A stretch of DNA of 64,000 nt from Microbacterium sp. CFH 31415 (lineage in GTDB: Bacteria; Actinomycetota; Actinomycetes; Actinomycetales; Microbacteriaceae), in NCBI RefSeq assembly GCF_022538185.1, contig NZ_JAKYXC010000004.1, positions 28,310-92,309 on the forward strand, given 5' to 3'. The notes below the pieces were generated by a model. The model worked only from the letters and a program-made list of their open reading frames with translations, was not told the origin of the DNA and ran no database searches. The first letter of the stretch is position 1, and each line of letters begins with the position of its first letter. Positions 44,926 through 53,470 of this stretch are shown here, one piece after another. The translations under genes were made by a program, and so were the position numbers.

Positions 44926-46077
44926 CTAGACCTTGAGGTCCTGCTTCGGCACGACCACCTCGCGGATGATCAGCAGGATCGAGGCCATGACCGGCAGCGC
45001 GACCAGCACACCGATGACGCCCATCAGCGCGCCCCCGATGAGCGCCCCGATGAGCACGAGGGCCGCGGGGATCGCGACCGCGCGATTCATGACCCGTGGA
45101 CTCACGACGTACGACTCGAGCTGGATGTAGATCAGGTACGCGATCGCGAAGATCAGCGCCTGGAGCGGGCTGGTGAACAGCGCGACACCGGTGCCGATGA
45201 CGAGGAAGATCACCGAACCGAACAGCGGGATGAGCGTCACGACGAAAGCCACGACGGCCATGAGCGCCGGGAACGGCAGCCGGATCACGAGGTGCAGCAC
45301 GAACACGACCCCGGCGTTGAGTGCGGCGAGGATCACGGATCCGATGAGGGCGCTGCCCACCGAGTCGGTGATCCGCTCGGTGAGGCTCTCGAGTCGCGGG
45401 CGGCTGTGCGCCGGCGCCAGATCGTAGAACGCCCGCTTGATCGACGCGAGGGACGCGAGGAAGTAGAGCGTGAGGGCGACGACGATGAACGAGGCGGTGA
45501 TGCCGCTGACGAAGGCGACGCCCACGGCGAGCACGCCGCCCCCGAGCGCCGCGATCGTCGACGGACTCGAGATCCACTCTCCCAACTGCTCGAGGCCCGC
45601 GACGAGTGCGACCTGTGTGTCGGCGTTCAGCGCCGCGAACCACTCGGTCTCGGGAACACCTGCGATCGACTCGGGGATCGCCTCGACGAACTCCGCGATC
45701 TGGGCGATGACGGGGGGCAGCACCCAGATCAGGAACGCGAGGAACAGCAGGGTGAAGCCGCCGAACACGATGGCGATCGCGCCGCTCCGCTTCACGCGAT
45801 GGCGTTCGAGACGCCGCACGATGGGGTCGAGACCGACCGCCAGGAACATCGCGAGGATGATGTAGACGAGGATCGTCGAGATCGAGCTGAGCGCACTGCC
45901 GAGCAGGAGCGCTCCCAGCACGCCGAGGGTGGTGATGAAGCCGAGGGCGAGCGGCCGGTCGAGCGCCGCCAGCACGCCCAGGAAGCGCCGAGGCCTGTCG
46001 GGAAGCGGCAGCCCGCCCGCCTCGGCGTCCGGACCCCCACCGTCGGCGCCCAGACCCCCACCGTCGGCGTCATCCAT
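44926..46077 (-). CDS. AI-2E family transporter
   Basis: 383 residues with eight helices and the family segments LPPVIAQIAEF and ALMAVVAFVVTLIPLFGSVI. Members (TqsA, YdiK) export signals, Na+ or other solutes; substrate unknown. The first 25 residues contain a tandem Asp-Gly-Gly-Gly repeat encoded by two 21-bp units (46024-46065). ATG is 6 bases after CATCAT (46084-46089, reverse strand), and dyad D lies just upstream of its -35. Confidence 0.88.
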   Translation of the reverse strand: MDDADGGGLGADGGGPDAEAGGLPLPDRPRRFLGVLAALDRPLALGFITTLGVLGALLLGSALSSISTILVYIILAMFLAVGLDPIVRRLERHRVKRSGAIAIVFGGFTLLFLAFLIWVLPPVIAQIAEFVEAIPESIAGVPETEWFAALNADTQVALVAGLEQLGEWISSPSTIAALGGGVLAVGVAFVSGITASFIVVALTLYFLASLASIKRAFYDLAPAHSRPRLESLTERITDSVGSALIGSVILAALNAGVVFVLHLVIRLPFPALMAVVAFVVTLIPLFGSVIFLVIGTGVALFTSPLQALIFAIAYLIYIQLESYVVSPRVMNRAVAIPAALVLIGALIGGALMGVIGVLVALPVMASILLIIREVVVPKQDLKV

Positions 46078-46112
46078 GCGGCCATGATGGCCGCGCGCGC
46101 AGGGGTTCTACG

Positions 46113-46129
46113 TCACCCGACGCGGGCGA
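46113..46129 (-). promoter_or_regulatory. LuxR-regulon dyad D
   Basis: Reverse strand TCGCCC-GCGTC-GGGTGA, overlapping the last codons of the LuxR gene. Its centre is 32 bp upstream of the -10 CATCAT and about 44 bp before the leaderless start of the AI-2E gene, a class II activator position. Confidence 0.7.
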
Positions 46130-48713
46130 TCTCTCGGGCGTCGAGCAGGCCGAGGTCGGCCGCGCGCTCGATCGCGGCATCCCTCCCCGAGACCCCCAGC
46201 TTGCGATAGATATGACCGAGGTGCGTCTTGACCGTGTTCGTCGACACATAGCAGCGGGCCGCGATGTCGGCGATCGTGAGGCGGCTCGGCAGGAACGCGA
46301 GCAGCTCGAGCTCGCGCGGTGTGAGCTCCTCGAGAAGCCTTGGGTTGGGCCGGCCGCCTGCGGTGCGCGCGCGGGCGATGACGAAGCGTGCGAACTCGGT
46401 GCGCCCGCCCGTGAGCTCCTCGACGAGGTCGGCGACCGCGGCTCCGGCTCGCAGGAACGGGTAGGCGAGCCATTCCGGCGCGGCGAGCGCGAGCGCCTTC
46501 TCGAACTGCTCCCGAGCCTGCGCGCGTCGCCCTTCCAGCGCGTGCGTCCATCCGGCGACGATGGCCACTTCGACGGACGCCAGCGGCGCCTCGGGGTCGG
46601 GCTCGAAGGCGACTCGGCGTATCCGGGCGTTCGCCGCTGCCGCCTGCCCGTCGGCGAGCAGGGCCGCGACCTCCTCGAAGAGGACCGAGGACCAGTTGGA
46701 GCCGGGCGGCGGAGCCTGAAGCGGCGGGTTCGACGCCGGTCCGTGCAGCCGGGCGCGCCGCAGGGCGATGGTCGCGAGCCACTGGCGCACGATGGCCGGC
46801 GGAGGACCCGGGGGCTCGACGGTCGCGAGCTGATCGTCGTCGGGGTCGACGAGCAGCCGGATGGCGTGGCCGACCCACATCAGCTGGGTGCGCTGGTTGG
46901 CAGTCGCGCGGACGATGCCCTCGGTCAGGGCGAGCGCTCCGACATCGGGCTCGCCGCGCTGCACCGCCACGATCGCGCGGGCCAGGTAGGCGTCGGCCGG
47001 TGCGGGGTGCGACAGCAGCCCCGCGCTCCGGGCGGTCTCGAGGGCTTCGTCGGAGTGGGCCGTGGCGGCCCCCAGCCTGCCGTCGATCGCCTCGACCAGG
47101 GCGAGGCTGCCCAGCAGGTGCACGCGGTACGGCGTGTACGCGAACCCCGGCAGGGCGATCGCGGTCGCCAGTTGACGGCGTGCACCCACGAGATCGCCGA
47201 GGAAGATGTGGGCACGACCCAGTGACCCGCGCGCCAGGAACGCGAGGAACGGCTTCGAGGTGAGTCCGAGCAGGTCGGGAACCTCGGCGTCGGGGTGCGC
47301 GTCGAGGAGTGCGAGCGCGTCGACCGCCGCCCGCACGAACGGCTCGGGATGCGGGTGGAACTGCACACTTGCGGCCAGGTACGCGAGCGCCACCTGCCGC
47401 TGGCCGATGGAGAGATCGGCGCCGGCGAGCAGAGCCTGCATCGCGTCGACCGCTACCAGTCCCCGGCCGCTCATGCCCTCGGCGATCGCGCGGAGCAGCT
47501 CGGCGTCGATGTGGGTGGCACGCACCTCGGCGGGCACGCGTCCGAGCCATCGCGCCACCGTGGCGGTGCGGGACTGCTCGAACACCTCGCGTCCACTCAG
47601 GAGCACGCGCTCGATGGCGCGCTCCCACTTCCTCGCCCGCAGGAGGTAGTCGACGGCGACCTCGACATCGCCCTCAGCGAGGTGCCAGTCCGCGGCGATC
47701 TCGAGCAGGCTCGCCTCGGCGCGCGAGTCATCGGCACGCAGGCGGTACAGCAGCAGATCGCGGAAGAGCCGGTGGAACCGGAACCAGCCGGGACGTTCGG
47801 GGACGGCGACGATGAACATCGAGTCGCGCTCGAGCTCCGCCAGGAACGCCGCGCCGTGGACGTCCGCGAGCGCCTCGACGAGCCCGGCGCACACTTCGTC
47901 GACGACCGCCAGATGCTTGAGAGCCGTGCGGCGGGACGGCTCGAGGGCGTCGAGCACCTCCTCGCTGAGGTAGTCCACGACCAGCCGGTCGGTGCCGGTG
48001 AGCTCGTCGACGACACGATCCGGATCGCCGGCGAAGCGCAGACTCAGCGCCGTGAGCTGCACGCCGACCGCCCATCCTTCGGTGCGCGCCGTCACGGCTG
48101 CGACGGCGTGCCCGCTCACCGGCATGCCCGCGATGTGCTCGATGACCCGCGCGGTGGTGGCGTCGTCGAAGGCGAGCTCACGCTGCCGGATCTCGACGAG
48201 CCCGTGCTCGAGACGGTGACGGCTCCAGCCGAGCTGCAGGTCGACGCGCGACGAGAAGACGGCGTGCACGTTCGGCGGCAGCAGATCGACGAGGCGCCAG
48301 AGGTCGGGGAGGAGGGCGCTCCCCGAGATGCGGTCGAGGTCGTCGAAGACCAGGACGAGGCGGCCCTCGAGCTCGCCGAGGCTGCCCGCGAGGTCGTCGA
48401 GGAATGCGTCGCCGAGGCGCCCCTCCGATGCATCGAGCGGTGCGCTGGGCGCGTGCAGAGCCGGGACGACAGACCTGATCCCGTCGACGAGGCGCATCGC
48501 GAAGGCGCCGGGCGAGTCGTCGGCCGCCGTGATGTCGAACCACGCCACCGCGATGTCGGAGTGGGAGTGAGCCCACTGCGACAGGAGCACGGTCTTGCCC
48601 GCGCCCGCTGGCGCGACGACCAGAGACAGCGGCGATTCGATGCCGGCGTCCAGCTGCCTTCGCAGCGCCGGCCGATCGACGGCGTGCGACGGGATACGAC
48701 GTGATCCAGACAA
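46113..48713 (-). CDS. LuxR family regulator, large ATP-binding (MalT-like)
   Basis: 866 residues: P-loop APAGAGKTVLL (residues about 34-44) in an NB-ARC/STAND ATPase, Walker B LVLVFDDLDR, a long TPR-like helical array (residues about 330-780) and a C-terminal LuxR helix-turn-helix (LTPRELELLAFLPSRLTIAD, VSTNTVKTHLGHIYRKL). MalT-type proteins oligomerise with ATP and an inducer and activate from dyads next to -35. Start TTG 48713 with GGGAGG 9 bases upstream; no ATG or GTG fits. Sits among four identical dyads it may bind. Confidence 0.92.
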   Translation of the reverse strand: MSGSRRIPSHAVDRPALRRQLDAGIESPLSLVVAPAGAGKTVLLSQWAHSHSDIAVAWFDITAADDSPGAFAMRLVDGIRSVVPALHAPSAPLDASEGRLGDAFLDDLAGSLGELEGRLVLVFDDLDRISGSALLPDLWRLVDLLPPNVHAVFSSRVDLQLGWSRHRLEHGLVEIRQRELAFDDATTARVIEHIAGMPVSGHAVAAVTARTEGWAVGVQLTALSLRFAGDPDRVVDELTGTDRLVVDYLSEEVLDALEPSRRTALKHLAVVDEVCAGLVEALADVHGAAFLAELERDSMFIVAVPERPGWFRFHRLFRDLLLYRLRADDSRAEASLLEIAADWHLAEGDVEVAVDYLLRARKWERAIERVLLSGREVFEQSRTATVARWLGRVPAEVRATHIDAELLRAIAEGMSGRGLVAVDAMQALLAGADLSIGQRQVALAYLAASVQFHPHPEPFVRAAVDALALLDAHPDAEVPDLLGLTSKPFLAFLARGSLGRAHIFLGDLVGARRQLATAIALPGFAYTPYRVHLLGSLALVEAIDGRLGAATAHSDEALETARSAGLLSHPAPADAYLARAIVAVQRGEPDVGALALTEGIVRATANQRTQLMWVGHAIRLLVDPDDDQLATVEPPGPPPAIVRQWLATIALRRARLHGPASNPPLQAPPPGSNWSSVLFEEVAALLADGQAAAANARIRRVAFEPDPEAPLASVEVAIVAGWTHALEGRRAQAREQFEKALALAAPEWLAYPFLRAGAAVADLVEELTGGRTEFARFVIARARTAGGRPNPRLLEELTPRELELLAFLPSRLTIADIAARCYVSTNTVKTHLGHIYRKLGVSGRDAAIERAADLGLLDAREIARVG

Positions 48714-48755
48714 TCCCTGAGCCTCCCTGGCGAGGTGGGCATGCGCTCGGGGGAA

Positions 48756-48772
48756 TCATCCCACAGGGGTGA
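48756..48772 (+). promoter_or_regulatory. LuxR-regulon dyad B
   Basis: TCATCC-CACAG-GGGTGA, centre 32 bp upstream of GACAAT (48796-48801) for the 48862 gene. It lies 43 bases from the LuxR start codon, so it may also affect the regulator's own promoter. Confidence 0.7.
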
Positions 48773-48861
48773 CGTGCGCGCGAGAGGCCCCTGGCGACAA
48801 TGTCGGCAACGTTCACCGGGCCGAGACCCGGAGAATCGCGACCCCCTTCGAGAGGCCCGTG

Positions 48862-49122
48862 ATGACGCCCCAGGTCGTGTGCATCCTGCTCCGAGGACGC
48901 CTCGGACCCGCGCTGGTGGCGGCACTCGACGGCTTCGATGTCCGCGCGACCGACGACGGCTGCACCCGAGTCGTGGGCCGCGTGCCCGACCAGGCGAAGC
49001 TCATCGGCCTTCTCGACATGTTCGACGAGCTCCACATCGAAGTGGTGTCGGTCAACCCCCTGCACGACGCGCCCGACGATTCACCCGCTCAGGGTGACGT
49101 CGCGCCCGGTCTGCCCTCGTAG
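48862..49122 (+). CDS. small conserved protein, paralogue 2
   Basis: 86 residues: VVCILLRGRLGPALVAALDG, ATDDGCTRVVGRV, DQAKLIGLLDMFDEL, IEVVSVNPL, then an acidic/Pro tail of about 20 residues absent from the 42317 paralogue. RBS GAGAGG. The reading frame is open upstream, but similarity to the paralogue starts here. Divergent from the LuxR gene, behind dyad B; no known function. Confidence 0.8.
   Translation: MTPQVVCILLRGRLGPALVAALDGFDVRATDDGCTRVVGRVPDQAKLIGLLDMFDELHIEVVSVNPLHDAPDDSPAQGDVAPGLPS
49081..49097 (+). promoter_or_regulatory. LuxR-regulon dyad C
   Basis: TCACCC-GCTCA-GGGTGA, a perfect inverted repeat within the 3' end of the paralogue 2 gene. Its centre is 31 bp upstream of TAGTTT (49120-49125), giving a promoter for the SHOCT operon. 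Confidence 0.75.
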
Positions 49123-49175
49123 TTTCGCAACTGCGGCGGGTGAATCGGTCCGCCCTTGACGATTGGCTGGAAACA

Positions 49176-49562
49176 ATGGATCTCTGGAGTTGGGTCGCCT
49201 GGTTCTTCTGGGTCTTCGTGTTCGTGGCGTACCTGATGGTGCTCTTCTCGATCCTCGGCGACCTGTTCCGCGATCACACCCTCAGCGGGTGGTGGAAGGC
49301 CGTCTGGATCATCTTCCTGATCTTCGTGCCGTTCCTCACCGCGCTGGTCTACCTGATCGCCCGCGGCACGGGCATGCAGAAGCGCGCGATGGAGCAGGCA
49401 GCCGAGATGCGCAAGCAGCAGGAGGAGTACATTCGCGCCACCGCTGGAAGCGGTGGCGGCAGTGCCACCGACGACATCGCGAAGGCCAAGTCGCTGCTCG
49501 ACTCGGGCGCGATCTCGCAGGCGGAGTTCGACGCGCTCAAGGCGAAGGCTCTCGCGGGCTGA
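49176..49562 (+). CDS. PLDc_N-like two-helix membrane protein with SHOCT domain
   Basis: 128 residues: two helices (MDLWSWVAWFFWVFVFVAYL and WWKAVWIIFLIFVPFLTALV) resembling the N-terminal PLDc_N region of cardiolipin synthases, a basic linker, and a C-terminal SHOCT motif (AKSLLDSGAISQAEFDALKA). A GTG at 49140 is in frame, but homology-like content starts at ATG 49176. First gene of a three-gene operon behind dyad C. Confidence 0.82.
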   Translation: MDLWSWVAWFFWVFVFVAYLMVLFSILGDLFRDHTLSGWWKAVWIIFLIFVPFLTALVYLIARGTGMQKRAMEQAAEMRKQQEEYIRATAGSGGGSATDDIAKAKSLLDSGAISQAEFDALKAKALAG

Positions 49563-49586
49563 CGCCCGGCAGAGGAGGATGACGCC

Positions 49587-50006
49587 ATGACGACCTTCGA
49601 CTACGGTCCGATCGAGTTCTACGCGATCGGATTCGACGGTGACAAGCCCGGCCCCGGCATCCTGCAGGCGATCGACGATCTCGTCGCTTCCGGCACGATC
49701 AATGTCCTCGACCTCGTCTTCGCGACACGGTCGCCCGAGGGCGAGCTCACCGTGATGGAGCTGTCCGACACGACCGACGACGGCGGAGCCCCGGCCCTCG
49801 ACCTCGCCGGGCTGGCGGGGATGGAAGACATCGAGGCGCTCGCCGAGCAGGTCCCGCCGGGGACCTCGGCCGCGATCCTCGTCGTCGAGCTGTTGTGGGC
49901 CAAGGCGTTCGCGGCCGCGCTCTTCGACGCCGGGGGCGCCGTGATCGCACGCGAGGGCATTCCGGCGCCGGTCGTCAACGCGTTCCTCGCCGAGAACGCC
50001 GACTGA
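49587..50006 (+). CDS. DUF6325 family protein
   Basis: 139 residues, no membrane helix: FDYGPIEFYAIGFDGDKPG, INVLDLVFATRSPEGELTVMEL, PPGTSAAILVVELLWAKAFAAAL. Matches DUF6325, whose members usually adjoin SHOCT-domain genes; function unknown. Strong RBS (AGAGGAGGA). Spaced 24 bases from the preceding gene and 11 from the next. Confidence 0.8.
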   Translation: MTTFDYGPIEFYAIGFDGDKPGPGILQAIDDLVASGTINVLDLVFATRSPEGELTVMELSDTTDDGGAPALDLAGLAGMEDIEALAEQVPPGTSAAILVVELLWAKAFAAALFDAGGAVIAREGIPAPVVNAFLAENAD

Positions 50007-50017
50007 AGGAGGCAGAC

Positions 50018-50368
50018 ATGATGCGCAGAGTGGGCCGTCCCGGCCTCATCGGAATGGCGGCACGCACCGCGGTCGTCGCGGGCACCGCGACCGCCGTCTC
50101 GGGGAGCGTGGCGCGGCACCAGCAGAACAAGGCGAACGAGCAGTACGAGCAGCAGGCGTACGAGGCGCAGCAGCAGCAGGCGGCCATGGACGCCGCCGCC
50201 GCGCAGGCGGTCGCCAACGCCCAGGCCGCAGCGCCGGCGGCCGCGCCGGCCGCGCCGGCCGCGGGCGACGACATGATGGCGAAGCTCACGCAGCTGGCCA
50301 CCCTGCATTCGCAGGGCATCCTGTCGGACGAGGAGTTCGCGGCCGCCAAGGCCAAGCTCCTGTCCTGA
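50018..50368 (+). CDS. SHOCT domain protein
   Basis: 116 residues: a short hydrophobic N-terminal stretch (LIGMAARTAVVAGTATAVSG), a Gln/Ala-rich low-complexity linker (residues 40-80) and a SHOCT motif (LTQLATLHSQGILSDEEFAAAKAKLL). AAGGAGG RBS. Third gene of the dyad C operon and ends at a terminator. SHOCT modules are thought to mediate oligomerisation; the role is unknown. Confidence 0.82.
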   Translation: MMRRVGRPGLIGMAARTAVVAGTATAVSGSVARHQQNKANEQYEQQAYEAQQQQAAMDAAAAQAVANAQAAAPAAAPAAPAAGDDMMAKLTQLATLHSQGILSDEEFAAAKAKLLS

Positions 50369-50389
50369 CACCGCCGATTCCAGACCGGG

Positions 50390-50413
50390 GGCCGCATCCG
50401 CGAGGGTGCGGCC
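50390..50413. terminator. terminator with GNRA-type loop
   Basis: GGCCGCATCC-GCGA-GGGTGCGGCC: 10-bp stem with one G-T wobble and a GCGA loop, between the SHOCT operon and the convergent ion-channel gene. Confidence 0.75.
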
Positions 50414-50436
50414 TTCGCCGTCTCGTCGCCGCAGGG

Positions 50437-51156
50437 TCAGCGCCCTTCGACATCGTCGTCACCGGCGGGCTTGCCGAGCGCTTCGACCTTGGCGAGCAGC
50501 TGACGCACTTGGCCGCGGGTCGCGGGCTCCGCGTCGTCGTGATCGCGGGCGGCGCGCTCGAAGATCCACGAGGCGAGCGTGGCGGTGATGATGCCCGACA
50601 GTGCGATCCCGCTGAACATCACCCCGGTTCCGACGGCGCGTCCCCACCAGGTGACCGGGAAGAAGTCGCCGTAGCCGGTCGTGGTGATCGTCACGCACGA
50701 CCACCACACCGCGAGGGGGAAGCTGGTGATGTTGGCGTCGGGCGACGACCGCTCGGCCTCGAGCACGGCGAGCGAGGCGATGTAGATCAGCAAGACGCCC
50801 GCCCCAGCGCCGTAGACCATGATCTGAGTGCGAAGCCGCGTGCCGGCGGACGGGCGCATCCCCGGGACGTGGGTCAGAGCCCGCAGCAGCAGCACCAGGC
50901 GGAAGACGGGGATGACGGCGATCGCGAGCGTGCCCAGGTGCGTGCGGAACCAGGCGCGGCGGTCCTTGGCGAGGGAGAGACGCACGACGTAGTCGACGAT
51001 GAACAGCGCCCACGTCGCCAGGATCACCGCCGTCATCACGACATGGGCGACTCCCTCGAGACCACCGATGACCCGCCACGAGTACGCGATCAAGTACACG
51101 AGGGATGCCAGTACCAGCGGCACCTGGGTGCGGCGATGCCAGGTCTTCTCGTCCAC
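50437..51156 (-). CDS. voltage-gated-type potassium channel
   Basis: 239 residues with four to six helices; the selectivity filter is TTTGYGDF between the last two helices, and a short S4-like segment carries basic residues (PVFRLVLLLRALTHV). A C-terminal coiled segment follows (VRQLLAKVEALGK). GTG start is 6 bases after GATGAT (51163-51168, reverse strand). Confidence 0.9.
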   Translation of the reverse strand: MDEKTWHRRTQVPLVLASLVYLIAYSWRVIGGLEGVAHVVMTAVILATWALFIVDYVVRLSLAKDRRAWFRTHLGTLAIAVIPVFRLVLLLRALTHVPGMRPSAGTRLRTQIMVYGAGAGVLLIYIASLAVLEAERSSPDANITSFPLAVWWSCVTITTTGYGDFFPVTWWGRAVGTGVMFSGIALSGIITATLASWIFERAARDHDDAEPATRGQVRQLLAKVEALGKPAGDDDVEGR

Positions 51157-51204
51157 ACGCGCATCATCCCGCAGCACCGGCGTCTCCCCGCGGGGGCGCG
51201 CGGG

Positions 51205-52281
51205 TCAGGAAGCCGAGCGGGCGTCCTGCTCGAGCGCGGCGGCGTTGCGGATGAACAGCACGATCCAGGTGAACACGAGGATGCCCGCGACGAGCTCCAC
51301 GGCGGTCAGCGTGTAGTAGCCGACCAGGAAGAACACGGCGAGCACGAGCGTGACGGCGAGGAACAGCCAGCCGATGAGGATGAAGGGGCGCGGCATCCCG
51401 GTGATCCATCTCGGGAGTCCGATGACCAGCACGCCATACGCGACGACCATCCCGGAGGCGACCGCGGTGTGGATGCCGAAGAACACGTCGACGGGGAACA
51501 CGCCGACCAGCGCGAGGAAGACCCCGACGACGATCAGGCACACGCGCACGCGTACGACCCCCACCGGATTGGCGGTCGGGATGCCGCGCGTCGCGTAGCG
51601 CGCGAGGGTCGTCACGAGGAAGCCCGCGACGATGAGCGTGAGGTTGAACGCGAGCGCCGACACGTTCGTGGTCATGCCGAGTGCGCTCAGGTTGTCCTTC
51701 CACCAGTTCGGGTCGCTCGCGGTCAGCATGCTCGCAAGCACTCCCAGTGCCAGGAAGACGGCGAGCACCGCGGCCAGCAGCTGCAGGTCCATGTGGGTCG
51801 CCGAGAAGAACGCCAGGTACGCCGTCATCGCGGCCGCCGCACCCGCCAGGATCAGCACCGGCAGGGCGAACACCTCGGCGCCGATGAACGCCCGCTCGAG
51901 CGTCACGGCGAGGATCGTCCAGCCCAGCAGCGCGATCACGGCGTGCGCGATCGCGAGGGCGATGATGTCGAGCACGTCGAGCACGCGGACGCGACCGCTC
52001 GGCCCGCGGTCATGGAGCAGCCATCGTCCGGCGATCACCGCGACGAACGCGACCACCGCTGATGCGACGGCGGCGAACTGGCCGATCGAGTCCGGACCCG
52101 AGATCGGCGCCGGGTGCAGACGGAAGGCGATCGCTGCGATGACCGCCACGACGACGAACGCGACGGCAGCGATGCCGATCGCAAGCGATTCGAGCGACCG
52201 CTCGCTGGTGCTGTCGAGGATCCGGGATGCCGCGCTCCCCCGCCGAGTCGCGGTTTGGTGGTCGAGGGCGCTTCCGGTCAT
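51205..52281 (-). CDS. DUF998 family membrane protein
   Basis: 358 residues with about ten helices in two parts; WWKDNLSALGMTTNVSALAFN and VGVFPVDVFFGIHTAVASGM match the DUF998 family (NxLSxLG ... FPVD ... IH). Function unknown. The ATG overlaps the AI-2E gene's stop (ATGA), so the two are co-expressed. Confidence 0.82.
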   Translation of the reverse strand: MTGSALDHQTATRRGSAASRILDSTSERSLESLAIGIAAVAFVVVAVIAAIAFRLHPAPISGPDSIGQFAAVASAVVAFVAVIAGRWLLHDRGPSGRVRVLDVLDIIALAIAHAVIALLGWTILAVTLERAFIGAEVFALPVLILAGAAAAMTAYLAFFSATHMDLQLLAAVLAVFLALGVLASMLTASDPNWWKDNLSALGMTTNVSALAFNLTLIVAGFLVTTLARYATRGIPTANPVGVVRVRVCLIVVGVFLALVGVFPVDVFFGIHTAVASGMVVAYGVLVIGLPRWITGMPRPFILIGWLFLAVTLVLAVFFLVGYYTLTAVELVAGILVFTWIVLFIRNAAALEQDARSAS

Positions 52282-53378
52282 GGCCGCCTCCGTGGCTGGG
52301 TCGACGAGGGATCGGGCGGGGGCACGGCGGTGCGGTCGCCCGAGAGCCAGCGCAGCCAGTGCGACTGCGGGTCGCCCTCGAGCACGAGCGTGCGGACGAA
52401 CAGCGTGAGCGGGATGGACAGGATCGCTCCGAGCGGGCCGATGATGAAGGTCCAGAAGATGACCGAGAAGAAGCTCAGCGTGAGGCTCAGATCGACGGCG
52501 TCGCTGACGAACTTGGGCTGCACGAGCACCTGCAGCACGACGTTGACGACGCAGTAGATCGCGATGACCGCGAGCAGCATCGGCCAGCCGCCCACGACGA
52601 ACGCGAGCACGGCCGGCGGGATCAGGCCGAGCACGAAGCCGATGTTGGGGATGAAATTCGTGACGAACGCCAGAATCGCCCACACGAGCGGAGCGGGCAC
52701 GCCAAGCCACAGGAGCGCGAAGCCGTCGATGATCGCGACGATCGCACCGAAGGTGGCGTTGACGACGTAGTAGCGGCGCACCCCCGTGTTGAGCCGCTGG
52801 ATGCGGGCGAGCGTCGGCGCCTTCGCACGGCCGAACACCCGGCCAGCATTGCGATAGCGCGCGGCGTCGGCGGCCATGAAGATGATGTATGCGACGACGA
52901 AGAAGAGCGCGGTCGCGACGCCGAGCACCGCTCCGCCGAGGCTCGACGCGAGGCCGACGAGCGTCTCGGGATCGAGCACGGCGGCCGCGGCATCCGCTGC
53001 CTGATCATCCAGGCCGGCCGACCGCAGCCACCCGAGAAAGCTCTGCACGCTGTCCTGCAGTTCGTCGGAGAACTCGCCGACCAGGCGCGCGAACTGCGTG
53101 CCGGCCAGCCACAGCAGCGCGCCCATCACGGCGAGCACGAGGTACGCCACCAGGATGACGGCGGTGGTGCCCGTCCAGTGCGGCCAGCCGCGGCGCTCGA
53201 GCGGCCGGCGGACCGGTTCGCAGATCACCACGAGGACGATCGCCAGCGCGACGGGGCCGACGAGTTCGCGCGCGAAGTACACGCCCGTGAGCACGATGAC
53301 CGCGGCCGCGAGACCGAGCACGGTCCGCATGCTCGACGACAGCAGCGGCGGCGGAGGTTCTGCGGCGGCGCGGGTCAC
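52278..53378 (-). CDS. AI-2E family transporter (second copy)
   Basis: 366 residues, eight helices with FVTNFIPNIGFVLGLIPPAVL, the conserved family segment. Clearly diverged from the copy at 44926. GTG start is 6 bases after TACCCT (53385-53390, reverse strand). Divergent from the DUF2252 gene. Confidence 0.88.
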   Translation of the reverse strand: MTRAAAEPPPPLLSSSMRTVLGLAAAVIVLTGVYFARELVGPVALAIVLVVICEPVRRPLERRGWPHWTGTTAVILVAYLVLAVMGALLWLAGTQFARLVGEFSDELQDSVQSFLGWLRSAGLDDQAADAAAAVLDPETLVGLASSLGGAVLGVATALFFVVAYIIFMAADAARYRNAGRVFGRAKAPTLARIQRLNTGVRRYYVVNATFGAIVAIIDGFALLWLGVPAPLVWAILAFVTNFIPNIGFVLGLIPPAVLAFVVGGWPMLLAVIAIYCVVNVVLQVLVQPKFVSDAVDLSLTLSFFSVIFWTFIIGPLGAILSIPLTLFVRTLVLEGDPQSHWLRWLSGDRTAVPPPDPSSTQPRRRP

Positions 53379-53470
53379 GCGGCCAGGGTACCGACGGCGA
53401 GGCCCGGTGCCGCGGATTTCATCCCCGAAGTCACCTCCCGCGCGACGAAGGACGGTGCCACACTGTCGAC

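Noticed and set aside
53419..53435. A fifth LuxR-regulon dyad before the DUF2252 gene
   Set aside because: TCATCC lies at about the right distance from the -10 (centre 32 bp), but the second half reads GTCACC instead of GGGTGA, so at best a half-site.
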